A DNA stretch of 64,000 nucleotides from Mycobacterium asiaticum DSM 44297 (GTDB lineage: Bacteria; Actinomycetota; Actinomycetes; Mycobacteriales; Mycobacteriaceae): contig NZ_HG964938.1 of the NCBI RefSeq assembly GCF_000613245.1, forward strand, positions 778,965-842,964, read 5' to 3'. How positions within the stretch are numbered: position 1 is the first letter of the stretch; every line of letters starts with the position of its first letter. Both the position numbers and the translations under genes were made by a program. Positions 32,774-41,238 of this stretch are shown here, in pieces. The notes under the pieces are model-generated. The model was not told the DNA's origin. It did no database searches and worked only from the letters and a program-made list of their open reading frames with translations.

Positions 32774-33885
32774 CGGTGCCTGACTCGCTGGCCGAGCGTT
32801 GGCGCGCGGCCAGACCGCCGGCGGCGGTGCTGCACCTGGACAACGCGGCATGTTCGCGGCAGAGCTTGGCGGCTCTTGACGCCGCGGCGCGGCACGCGTT
32901 GCACGAGTCCGAGGTCGGCGGCTACGTGGCGGCCGATGCCGCCGCACCGGTTTTGGATGCCGGCCGCGCCGCCGTGGCCAAACTGTGCGGCCTTCCCGAC
33001 GCGGCTGACATCGTATTCACGACCGGTTCGTTGAATGCGCTGGATCTACTGCTGCGCAGTTGGCCGCCGGACTCCCGCACCCTGGCCTGCCTGCCCGGAG
33101 AGTACGGACCGAACCTGGCTGTCATGGCGGCCCACGGATTCCAGGTGCGACCGCTGCCGGTTCTCGAGGACGGTCGGCTGGCGATCGACGACGCGGCCTT
33201 CGCACTTCAGGAGAACCCACCGGACCTGGTGCACGTGACGCCGGTGGCCAGCCATCGGGGCACCGTCCAACCGCTGGCGATGGTGGCCCAACTCTGCCGT
33301 GAACTCGGCGTGCCGTTGGTGGTGGACGCAGCGCAGGCCCTCGGCCAGATCGACTGCGCGGTGGGCGCTGACGCCACGTATTCGTCGTCACGAAAATGGC
33401 TCGCCGGGCCGCGCGGCGTGGGGATCCTGGCGATGCGACCCGAGCTGACGGCGCGGCTGACGCGAGGGGTTGAGCAACTCGGCTTCGGCGAGGCCAATGT
33501 GGCTGCCAGGGTGGGATTCTCGGTAGCACTGGGCGAACACCTGGCCTATGGGCCCGAGAATGTGCGCGCGCGATTGGCCGAGGTGGGCGGCATCGCCCGC
33601 TCGCTACTGACGGACATCGACGGATGGGTGGTCGTCGAAGAGGTCGACGAACCCAGCGCGATCACCACGTTGGCGCCGGTCGACGGAGCCGACCCAGAAA
33701 GGGTGCGGGACTGGTTGCTCACCGAGCGCCGGATACTGACCACGTTTGCCGGAATCGCGCGGGCGCCGATGGAGCTCACGGAACCGGTGCTCCGCATCTC
33801 ACCGCATGTCGACACGACGGTCGAGGAGTTGGAAGTCTTTGCCGAAGCGCTAATTTCGGCCACTGCAGCCACTTCTGGTGGGTAA
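32770..33885 (+). CDS. egtE: Hercynylcysteine sulfoxide lyase EgtE
   Basis: 371-aa PLP enzyme of the class V aminotransferase fold, cleaving hercynylcysteine sulfoxide to ergothioneine. PLP binding is shown by VPLVVDAAQALGQ and the Schiff-base Lys in TYSSSRKWLAGPRGVG (about residue 209). The GTG start overlaps the egtD stop as GTGA. It ends the operon; 187 bp without a visible gene or clear promoter separate it from the PPE gene. Confidence 0.93.
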   Translation: MTVPDSLAERWRAARPPAAVLHLDNAACSRQSLAALDAAARHALHESEVGGYVAADAAAPVLDAGRAAVAKLCGLPDAADIVFTTGSLNALDLLLRSWPPDSRTLACLPGEYGPNLAVMAAHGFQVRPLPVLEDGRLAIDDAAFALQENPPDLVHVTPVASHRGTVQPLAMVAQLCRELGVPLVVDAAQALGQIDCAVGADATYSSSRKWLAGPRGVGILAMRPELTARLTRGVEQLGFGEANVAARVGFSVALGEHLAYGPENVRARLAEVGGIARSLLTDIDGWVVVEEVDEPSAITTLAPVDGADPERVRDWLLTERRILTTFAGIARAPMELTEPVLRISPHVDTTVEELEVFAEALISATAATSGG

Positions 33886-34072
33886 AACTGGTCGCTCCAG
33901 CCGGAGCGTGCACTCCATGCGGAAAGTCTTAAAACTCGCCTCCCAAGCAGTAGTGCATATTGCGCGCGTGTGGAGTAACTTCGCTCGGTACGCGTATGAA
34001 GTGGCGGGGGCACGCACCTAGGCACTCCCGCTGCGAACTGCTCGAAGATGAGCTGTCGGAAGGGTCGCAAAG

Positions 34073-37000
34073 ATGAATTTCTCAGTGTTGCCGCCGGAGA
34101 TCAACTCGCTTCGGATCTTCGCTGGAGCGGGCTCTGCGCCGATGTTGGGCGCCGCCGCGGCCTGGGACGGACTAGCCAGTGAACTGTCCGTGGCAGCCAA
34201 CTCATTCGGGTCGATAACCTCCGGCCTTGCGACCGCATCTTGGCAAGGCGCCGCATCCCAGGCGATGGCGGCCGTCGCCGCCCCGTACGCCGGTTGGCTC
34301 CGCGCGGTCACCGCCCAAGCAGAGCAGGCGGCTTCGCAGGCGCGAAACATGGCGAGCACGTTCGACGCAGTACGGGCTGCGATCGTCCATCCCGGTGAGG
34401 TCGCGGCCAATCGTAATGTGCTGCTGTCGCTTGTCCGGTCCAACCTTTTCGGATTCAACGCTCCGGCGATTTTCGCCGTCGAGGCCGACTATGAGCTGAT
34501 GTGGGCGCGGGACGTGGCCGCCATGTTCGAGTACTACACGAGCGCGTCAACCATCGCTGCCGCCCTCGCACCATTCACGCAACCGCTGAAAGCTTTGGCC
34601 GGTCTGCCGGGCCAGCTGTCAGCCGGGTCGGCTGCGGCCGCCGCCGCCGCACCGGCCGCCGCGGAGACCCTGCAAACGTCGCTCGGTTTCGCGAACAACG
34701 GTGGCGGCAACTTCGGCTTCGGCAACTTCGGTTACGGCAACAGAGGCGATGGGAATCTGGGCAACTCCAACATCGGGTCGGGCAACCTGGGTAGTTGGAA
34801 CATCGGCTTTTCCAACCTGGGCAACGCCAACCTCGGTCTTGGCAACTTCGGCTCAGGCAACCAGGGCTTCGCTAACACCGGCAGTTTCAACATCGGCTTC
34901 GGTAACACTGGCAACAACAACATCGGTATCGGTCTGACCGGAAACAACCAAATCGGCATCGTATTGAATTCCGGCAGTGGCAATATCGGGTTGTTCAACT
35001 CCGGAAACGGGAATGTCGGGTTCTTCAACTCGGGTAACGGAAACTTCGGGCTGTTCAACTCCGGTAGCTTTAATACCGGCATCGGCAACTCGGGCATCGC
35101 GAACACCGGGTTCTTCAACCCGGGCTCCTTTAATACGGGAAACCTCAACGCCGGCGTTGGCAACACCGGCTCGCTTAATGCCGGCGACTACAACACTGGT
35201 GACATAAACCCTGGTTCGTACAACACCGGCAGCTTTAATATCGGCAACACCAATACCGGCTTTGCCAACTGGGGCGACTACAACACCGGATCCTGGAATT
35301 CGGGCAACCTGAACAACGGCTTCGGTTGGACCGGGGAGCGACAGGGTGGCATCTACATCGCGTTCACCACCCCTGACATCACCCTTCCCGCGGTCGACAT
35401 ACCCCCGATTAACGTGGCAGCATTCGACCTGCCGCAGATCTTCGTCCCGCCGATCGACATCGGACCCTTCGAATCACCAATTGCCCGGCTGACGGCATTC
35501 CTGCTTCCCACGATCAGCATCCCGCCGATCAACATCGGACCATTCACATCCCCGGAGTCGGTATCGATCTCCGACTTCCTGCTGCCAGCCCTCGGCATAC
35601 CGCCGATCTCGATCGGTGAATTCACGTCGCCGGACTTCGCCCGGCTGAGCCCGTTCAACCTGCCCGAGATCAGCATCCCGGGCATCACCATTCCGGCCTA
35701 CACGACGCCGCCCCTGACGATCGGTGGCTTCGATCTGCCGCAGATCGGTATCCCGGCCATCACAATTCCGGCGTATCAGACGCCGGCGAACGTCAATATC
35801 GGTAGCTTCAGCCTGCCGTCGATCGGCATCCCGGCGATCACCATTCCGGCGTACACCACACCGGCGAATATCAATATCGGCGCCTTCGGTTTGCCCAATA
35901 TCAGCATCCCGGCCATTACAGTGCCTACGTACCAGACTCCGCCCATAACTGTCGGCGGGTTCAACACGCCGCAATTGCAGACACCAACCATAGCCGTACC
36001 GTCGATAAACACCCCCACAATCACCATTCCCAAGTTCCAGACGCCATTGGTCGAAATCACCGGGTGGTCCTTGCCTTCCGTCACCGTTCCGCAAATCAAT
36101 ATTCCGCGGATACAGTTCCCGAATATCTCTGTGCCGGGCGGCGACCAGACGCTGATCACGCTGGACACCAGCAATATCGTTGCACCGACCTACCGGATAC
36201 AACTGGGTTCGTTCAACATCAATGCGATTTCGCTCGGCTTCACCACCCAGGGTTACATCGAACAGTTCAACTTCCCCAGCATCCAGATCGGTGCGATGAC
36301 GCTGCCGACGCTCACCATCAGCAACAATGGCGGCCCCTACGTGTTCCCGTCAGTGACGTTGTCGGGCTTCAACATCCCGTCGATAACGGTGCCGCCGATT
36401 GGTATCAACTCCTTCACCCTGCCCCCGATCGGCTGGCAACAGTTCAGCACCCCGGCGGTGTCAATCCCGTCCGTGGGCATCGGCTCCTTCAACCTGCCGC
36501 AGATTGGTTGGCCCGAGTTCGAGACACCGGCGTTGACCATCCCGCCGATCGACCTGGGCTCCTTCGACCTGCCGGTGGTCGGCTGGCCCGAGTTCGAGAC
36601 ACCGGCGTTGACCATTCCGCCGATCACGGTGGCCGAGTTCGACCTGCCGCAGATCAGTTGGCCCGAGTTCACCACGCCGGCGATCACGATCCCGCCCATC
36701 GGAATCGGAGAGTTCCTCCTGCCGCAACTCACCTCGTCGCCGTTCTTCCTGCCGGAGTTGGGCATTCCGCAGATTTCGGTCGGTGCGTTCGACCTGCCGC
36801 AGGTCATTTCGTCGGCCTTCGATCTGCCTACAATCGGAATCCCGAATATCGCGGTCGGCGAGTTCAACCTCCCCCAGCTCTTCTCCGAGGCGTTCCAGCT
36901 GCCCACGATCGGCATTCCGCCCATCAATGTCGGCGCCTTCGACCTGCCGGCACTTCACATTCCGCCGATCGTCCTGTCCGCCCAGAAGCTCTTCGAGTTG

Positions 37001-37327
37001 CAGATTCCGCCCGCACCCGGCTTCGGAAACACGGTCGATGACCTGTTCACCTCATCGGGCTTCTTCAACACCGGCGGCACCAACGCGTCGGGCTTCTTCA
37101 ACAACGGGTCGAATGTGTCGGGCTTCTTCACCGGTAATCCGCTGGGGGTCACCGGCGTTTCGGGCTACAACGTCTTCGGCGAAGGCTCGTCCGGGCTGTC
37201 GAGCCTGGGCGGCGCCGTATCGGGCTTGTTCAACATCGGGTCGCTGCCGCCTAGTGTCAGCAGCTTCTTGTCGGGCCTGCAGAACATCGGTTCAAACCTG
37301 GCCGGCATCTTCGTGCAGAACTACTGA
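34073..37327 (+). CDS. Large PPE-MPTR protein with IPPI-type C-terminal repeats (1084 aa)
   Basis: The N-terminus MNFSVLPPEINSLRIFAGAGSAPM and TASWQGAASQAM (W-x-G) define a PPE domain to about 180. Residues about 205-420 are MPTR pentapeptides (NLGNANLGLGNFGSG type). From about 430 to 975 follows a different repeat of roughly 20-25 residues built on F-x-L/T-P-x-I-x-I-P-x-I (for example GSFSLPSIGIPAITIPAY), then a last short MPTR-like part (SGFFNTGG). The repeat pattern suggests an elongated beta structure. Export by ESX-5 is likely from the family. It sits between egtE and a convergent methyltransferase gene, overlapping its stop by 7 bp. Confidence 0.92.
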   Translation: MNFSVLPPEINSLRIFAGAGSAPMLGAAAAWDGLASELSVAANSFGSITSGLATASWQGAASQAMAAVAAPYAGWLRAVTAQAEQAASQARNMASTFDAVRAAIVHPGEVAANRNVLLSLVRSNLFGFNAPAIFAVEADYELMWARDVAAMFEYYTSASTIAAALAPFTQPLKALAGLPGQLSAGSAAAAAAAPAAAETLQTSLGFANNGGGNFGFGNFGYGNRGDGNLGNSNIGSGNLGSWNIGFSNLGNANLGLGNFGSGNQGFANTGSFNIGFGNTGNNNIGIGLTGNNQIGIVLNSGSGNIGLFNSGNGNVGFFNSGNGNFGLFNSGSFNTGIGNSGIANTGFFNPGSFNTGNLNAGVGNTGSLNAGDYNTGDINPGSYNTGSFNIGNTNTGFANWGDYNTGSWNSGNLNNGFGWTGERQGGIYIAFTTPDITLPAVDIPPINVAAFDLPQIFVPPIDIGPFESPIARLTAFLLPTISIPPINIGPFTSPESVSISDFLLPALGIPPISIGEFTSPDFARLSPFNLPEISIPGITIPAYTTPPLTIGGFDLPQIGIPAITIPAYQTPANVNIGSFSLPSIGIPAITIPAYTTPANINIGAFGLPNISIPAITVPTYQTPPITVGGFNTPQLQTPTIAVPSINTPTITIPKFQTPLVEITGWSLPSVTVPQINIPRIQFPNISVPGGDQTLITLDTSNIVAPTYRIQLGSFNINAISLGFTTQGYIEQFNFPSIQIGAMTLPTLTISNNGGPYVFPSVTLSGFNIPSITVPPIGINSFTLPPIGWQQFSTPAVSIPSVGIGSFNLPQIGWPEFETPALTIPPIDLGSFDLPVVGWPEFETPALTIPPITVAEFDLPQISWPEFTTPAITIPPIGIGEFLLPQLTSSPFFLPELGIPQISVGAFDLPQVISSAFDLPTIGIPNIAVGEFNLPQLFSEAFQLPTIGIPPINVGAFDLPALHIPPIVLSAQKLFELQIPPAPGFGNTVDDLFTSSGFFNTGGTNASGFFNNGSNVSGFFTGNPLGVTGVSGYNVFGEGSSGLSSLGGAVSGLFNIGSLPPSVSSFLSGLQNIGSNLAGIFVQNY

Positions 37328-38010
37328 TCCGCTTTGTGCGCCGTGAGCAGATAGGCGGGCATCTTGACCCGGCCTTTCTCATCGCGGTCATGCTCGGGAA
37401 ACTCGATCGGCGGACCGGGCATCGGCGGCGGCGTCGCGGGTGCGTTGGCGTGGATGAAGGCCGGCCGGATCTCGTCGACCACCCAGTACTTGCTGACCGC
37501 GTCCCTCAACTCGTCCTCGTCGACTTCGTTGGGCTTGGGTTCCAGCTCGGCTGGGAAAGCGCCTTTGGCGAAAACCAATACGAAGTAGTTGGCACCCGGG
37601 GCAGCCGCGTCGAACACCGAGCGCAGGTAGCCGTCGCGGCCCTCGATCGGCAGCGAATGAAACAGCGTGCTGTCGATCACGGTCGAGAAGCGACCATCGT
37701 GGCCGCTGAACGCGGTGATGTCGGCCTGTTGAAAGCTCGCGGTCGACAAGCCCCGCTGCCGGGCGGCCTCGGTGGCCGCCGCGACCGCCGTCGGTGTGAT
37801 GTCGACGCCAAGGACCGTGTAGCCCTGTGCCGCCAGCGTTAGCGACAGCTCGGCGTAACCGCACCCGGCGTCCAACACGTCGCTGCGGACCTTGCCGGCA
37901 GCGATCAAGGCGGCCAGCTCAGGCTGCGGTTCACCGATGTTCCACGGCGGCGGCCCTTGGAAGACGTTCTGTCGATACGCGTCGTCCCAATCCATCACCT
38001 CAGAAGCCAT
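37321..38010 (-). CDS. Class I SAM-dependent methyltransferase (Rv3699-like)
   Basis: 229-aa Rossmann-fold methyltransferase. The SAM-binding motif I is VLDAGCGYAELSLTLAAQG (about 47-65), motif II is TVLGVDITPTAV, and motif IV is FSTVIDSTLFHSLP. MDWDDAYRQNVFQGPPPWNIGEPQPEL at the N-terminus resembles TPMT- and thiol-methyltransferase-like proteins. The ATG at 38010 is chosen because the frame upstream overlaps the divergent AraC gene region. The substrate is unknown. Its position convergent to egtE, apart from the PPE gene, agrees with Rv3699. Confidence 0.82.
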   Translation of the reverse strand: MASEVMDWDDAYRQNVFQGPPPWNIGEPQPELAALIAAGKVRSDVLDAGCGYAELSLTLAAQGYTVLGVDITPTAVAAATEAARQRGLSTASFQQADITAFSGHDGRFSTVIDSTLFHSLPIEGRDGYLRSVFDAAAPGANYFVLVFAKGAFPAELEPKPNEVDEDELRDAVSKYWVVDEIRPAFIHANAPATPPPMPGPPIEFPEHDRDEKGRVKMPAYLLTAHKADQ

Positions 38011-38045
38011 GCGACCCAAGGTACGCGCGCCGCATACTGGAACCC

Positions 38046-38498
38046 ATGGCGCAGCTTCCGCCGGCCCGCTACCTGCTCCGGGCAAAGGACTTCGTCGACT
38101 CCCGCTACGCCGATCCGATCACGGTAGACGACCTGGCCGCGGCCGCGGGTCTGTCACGGGCGCACTTCAGCCGGATGTTCACCCGCACATTCGGGGAATC
38201 GCCTCGCTCCTACCTTCAGACGCGTCGACTCGAACGCGCCGCCGCACTACTGCGCTACACCGACCGATCGGTCGCCGACATCGCCGTCATGGTTGGTCTG
38301 CGCAGCGTCGGCTCATTCACCACCAGTTTCGCGCGGGTGTACGGCTTACCGCCCGCGGCCTACCGGGCCAGTATCCCGCCGGCGTCGGTGCACGCCCGAG
38401 TGCCAAGCTGCATCCTGGCCCGGGACACTCGCCCGCCGGCCGACAGCCGCACCAAGACAGCACACGGGGAGAAGACGGACGGACACGCCGGACCGTAG
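38046..38498 (+). CDS. Short AraC-family regulator
   Basis: 150-aa protein containing only the double helix-turn-helix of AraC regulators: ITVDDLAAAAGLSRAHFSRMFTRTFGESP (first HTH, about 27-55) and RSVADIAVMVGLRSVGSFTTSFARVYGLPPAAYR (second, about 78-112). There is no N-terminal ligand domain. The C-terminus is an Arg/Pro-rich tail. The ATG lies 35 bp from that of the divergent methyltransferase gene. It is followed at once by a VOC-family gene, a common actinobacterial pairing in which the AraC protein controls the glyoxalase-like partner. Confidence 0.85.
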   Translation: MAQLPPARYLLRAKDFVDSRYADPITVDDLAAAAGLSRAHFSRMFTRTFGESPRSYLQTRRLERAAALLRYTDRSVADIAVMVGLRSVGSFTTSFARVYGLPPAAYRASIPPASVHARVPSCILARDTRPPADSRTKTAHGEKTDGHAGP

Positions 38499-38502
38499 CG
38501 TG

Positions 38503-38928
38503 ATGCCCATGATGAGAATCGCGAGTGCACATCTGTGGGTGCACGACCAGGAAGTCGCGTTGAAGTTCTGGACCGATCAGGTGGGTATGGAAGTGCGGCA
38601 GGATGTTTCGCTGCCGGAGTCGGACTTCCGGTGGCTCACCGTCGGGCCTCCCGGCCAAGACGATGTGTCCATCGTGCTGATGGCGATCCCGGGTCAGCCA
38701 GTCATGGACGAGGTGACCCGCAAGCAGGTTGCCGAACTGATGGCGAAAGGTTTCGCCGGCACGGTGTTCCTGACCACCCAGGACTGCCACGCAACCTATG
38801 CGGCGATGAAGTCCCGCGGCGTGGAGTTCACCGAAGAACCGCACGAGATGCCCTACGGCATCGACTGCGGATTCCGCGACCCGTCCGGCAACAGTGTCCG
38901 GTTGACCCAGCTCGCGGATAACTTCTAG
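38503..38928 (+). CDS. VOC-family (glyoxalase/bleomycin-resistance fold) protein
   Basis: 141-aa protein of two beta-alpha-beta-beta-beta modules. Landmarks are HLWVHDQEVALKFWTDQVGMEVRQDV, SRGVEFTEEPHEMPYGIDCGFRDPSGNSVRLTQ, the second ending in the usual metal-site pattern. Function could be glyoxalase-like or binding only; the substrate is unknown. It lies 4 bp after the AraC gene. Its stop overlaps that of the convergent GCS2-family gene by 4 bp. Confidence 0.82.
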   Translation: MPMMRIASAHLWVHDQEVALKFWTDQVGMEVRQDVSLPESDFRWLTVGPPGQDDVSIVLMAIPGQPVMDEVTRKQVAELMAKGFAGTVFLTTQDCHATYAAMKSRGVEFTEEPHEMPYGIDCGFRDPSGNSVRLTQLADNF

Positions 38929-40397
38929 ACCTCCCAGGTGTGCACCGGCTCGTTGGCGTGCATGTGCCCGCAGTACCGGCGCAGCATTTCGGCCAGCGCA
39001 CGCGGCCGGGACAGGCCGGCCTTCTCGAGCGCCGCAACGGTGGCCACCTGCCAGGTTGCACCGTTGCGACCCGCCTTGGCCCGACCTTCGATCACGCCCA
39101 GGAAGCGGTCGCGCACTTCACCGGCGACACCCCATCGCTGTAGTCCCTCGTAAGCCATCGGCAGCAATGTTTCCAAAACCAGTCGCTGCGTGCTGATCTC
39201 GCCGACGCCCGGCCAGTGCAATCGCGCATCGATACCGTGCTGCGCCGCTTCGAGGAAATTACGTTGTGCCACCGGGAAACTCATCTGCGACCACACCGGA
39301 TGCTCGGCTTCGGACAGGGTCCGCAGCATGCCGTAGTAGAACGCCGAATTTGCCAGCATGTCAATGACACTCGGCCCGGCCGGCAATACCCGGTTCTCCA
39401 GACGCAGGTGCGGGCGCCCGTCAACGACGTCATAGACCGGCCGGTTCCAGCGGTACACCGTGCCGTTGTGTAGGCGCAGCTCGGCTAGCGCAGGGGCGCG
39501 ACCGGCGGCCAATTCGGCTGCGGGATCCTCGTCGGAAAGCTCGGGCAGTAGAGACGGGAAGTAGCGGACGTTCTCCTTGAACAGATCGACCACCGAGGTG
39601 ATCCAGCGCTCGCCGAACCAAACTCGGGGTCGTACCCCCTGTGTCTTCAGCTCCTCGGGCCGGGTGTCGGTAGATTGCGCGAACAACTCGATACGGGTCT
39701 CCGACCACAGCTGGTGGCCGAAGAAATAGGGCGAATTCGCGGCCAGCGCCAGCTGCGGTCCAGCGAGTGCCTGGGCGGCGTTCCAGTTGGCGGCGAAGTC
39801 GTCCGGCGCCAACTGGAGATGCAATTGCATGCTGGTGCAAGCGGATTCGGGTGCGATCGAAGGGGCCTGCCAGCTCAGCGGTTCCGGACCGGAGATGTTG
39901 ATCGAGATGTCCTCACCACGGGCGTTGAAAATCGAGTCGTTCAAGGCGGTGTACCGGGTGGATTCGCTCATCCAGCCCTCGGTGAGGTGCTCGGGCATCA
40001 GCGTGGGCAGAATGCCGATCATCACTATGTGTGAGCCGCTGGAATTCGCCTTGAGTTCCGCGTCGTTCAGACTGGCCCGCACGTCCTTTTCCAGGTCCAG
40101 GCCGGTGTGGCCGGGCAGCGGGCGCGGCGGGACATTGAATTCGATGTTGTAGGCGCCCAATTCGGTTTGGTAGGCCGGGTCGCCGATGGCATCGAGCACA
40201 AACCGGTTGGACATCGCGGGCTGGTAATCGGCGTCGACCAGGTTGCACTCGATCTCCATGCCGGTGAGCGGCCGCTCGGAGTCGAAGCGGGTTTGGGTCA
40301 GCATCGTCTCGAAGACGTCCAAGCACAACTGCACTTTGCGCCGGTACTCCCGCCGGTGTGTGCGGTTATACGTGGTGCGCTTGACTTCTTCGCCCAC
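38925..40397 (-). CDS. GCS2-family glutamate-cysteine ligase-like protein (Rv3698-like)
   Basis: 490-aa protein of the carboxylate-amine ligase fold. The N-terminal Arg-rich helix (RTTYNRTHRREYRRKVQLCLDVF) is followed by TGMEIECNLVDADYQPAM (substrate/metal Glu motif), TELGAYNIEFNVPPRPL, SGSHIVMIGILPTL and TSMQLHLQLAPDDFA. Members ligate glutamate to an amine or amino acid; the true substrate is not known, and EgtA nearby already covers gamma-glutamylcysteine. Start is GTG. The gene lies 18 bp downstream of the methyltransferase-like gene on the same strand and may be co-transcribed with it. Confidence 0.8.
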   Translation of the reverse strand: MGEEVKRTTYNRTHRREYRRKVQLCLDVFETMLTQTRFDSERPLTGMEIECNLVDADYQPAMSNRFVLDAIGDPAYQTELGAYNIEFNVPPRPLPGHTGLDLEKDVRASLNDAELKANSSGSHIVMIGILPTLMPEHLTEGWMSESTRYTALNDSIFNARGEDISINISGPEPLSWQAPSIAPESACTSMQLHLQLAPDDFAANWNAAQALAGPQLALAANSPYFFGHQLWSETRIELFAQSTDTRPEELKTQGVRPRVWFGERWITSVVDLFKENVRYFPSLLPELSDEDPAAELAAGRAPALAELRLHNGTVYRWNRPVYDVVDGRPHLRLENRVLPAGPSVIDMLANSAFYYGMLRTLSEAEHPVWSQMSFPVAQRNFLEAAQHGIDARLHWPGVGEISTQRLVLETLLPMAYEGLQRWGVAGEVRDRFLGVIEGRAKAGRNGATWQVATVAALEKAGLSRPRALAEMLRRYCGHMHANEPVHTWEV

Positions 40398-40415
40398 AGC
40401 ACCGATGCAACAGGT

Positions 40416-41183
40416 TTACCGCGCGCCGCGCAAGCTTGCCACCACGATCTGGGGCAACGGCCGCAGCGACCTGTTGAACACCGTGCCGCCGCGCAGCTCG
40501 ACGCTGATCCTCGGGTCGGCATGCTCGGCCAGCGCCAGCAACGCCGAGCGACTGTAGGCCCGCAGCGAGCTGATGATCCCGTCATGGGGCATAGGGAACA
40601 TCGCCAGCGGCAGCATGTGAGCCAGCCGCAGCAGATGCAACATCGACGGGGGCCGCGGCAGATCGATGATCACCAGCTTGTCCGCCACCCGGGTGCCTTC
40701 GCTGAACACCCTCGACGCCAATGCGGGTGGCAGATGGTGGAAGGACAGCGCGAAAACCGCGAGATCGTAACTACCGTCGGGGCAGTCGATGGCAGTGGCA
40801 TCGAGTTGACGGATCAGCGCGCGGGGATGCGAACCCAGGTCGCCGTTGCCGATCGCGGCGATCAGTGCGGCGTCCACGTCGGAGACCGTCACGTGCGCGC
40901 TGTGATGCATTTCGAGCAATGCTCGCGCCAGCCCGCCGTGCCCGGATCCGAGTTCCAGGATCCTGGGCTCGGGCACGTCGGCCACCTCGTCGAGCACGAT
41001 GCGGGCGATCGTCTTGTGCAGGCCGAACACCCTGCCCACCCGGTCCAGGGAGCGGATCGCGGCGCGCTTTTTGGAATCCACGTCGTCACGGTCGATGTAT
41101 TCCGGACGGTCGGTCTCCAGCCGGCGGTCCAGCCACGACGCGTGCGGACCGCCACGCGGCATGCTCTCGATGTCAACGCTCAC
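40416..41183 (-). CDS. Class I SAM-dependent methyltransferase
   Basis: 255-aa protein with SAM motif I in ILELGSGHGGLARALLEM (about 75-92), motif II in VTVSDVDAALIAA, and DLAVFALSFHHLPP as motif IV. The C-terminal part is hydrophobic and Pro-rich (LPLAMFPMPHDG). The substrate is unknown. The start may be GTG at 41183 or an ATG at 41195; the latter would overlap the alternative glpK ATG on the other strand, so the GTG is preferred. It is divergent from glpK. Confidence 0.78.
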   Translation of the reverse strand: MSVDIESMPRGGPHASWLDRRLETDRPEYIDRDDVDSKKRAAIRSLDRVGRVFGLHKTIARIVLDEVADVPEPRILELGSGHGGLARALLEMHHSAHVTVSDVDAALIAAIGNGDLGSHPRALIRQLDATAIDCPDGSYDLAVFALSFHHLPPALASRVFSEGTRVADKLVIIDLPRPPSMLHLLRLAHMLPLAMFPMPHDGIISSLRAYSRSALLALAEHADPRISVELRGGTVFNRSLRPLPQIVVASLRGAR

Positions 41184-41238
41184 GTAGGCAATCATGGACG
41201 ATTACAAGCAGTGTCCGTCGTCGCCCCTAGGAGACCAG

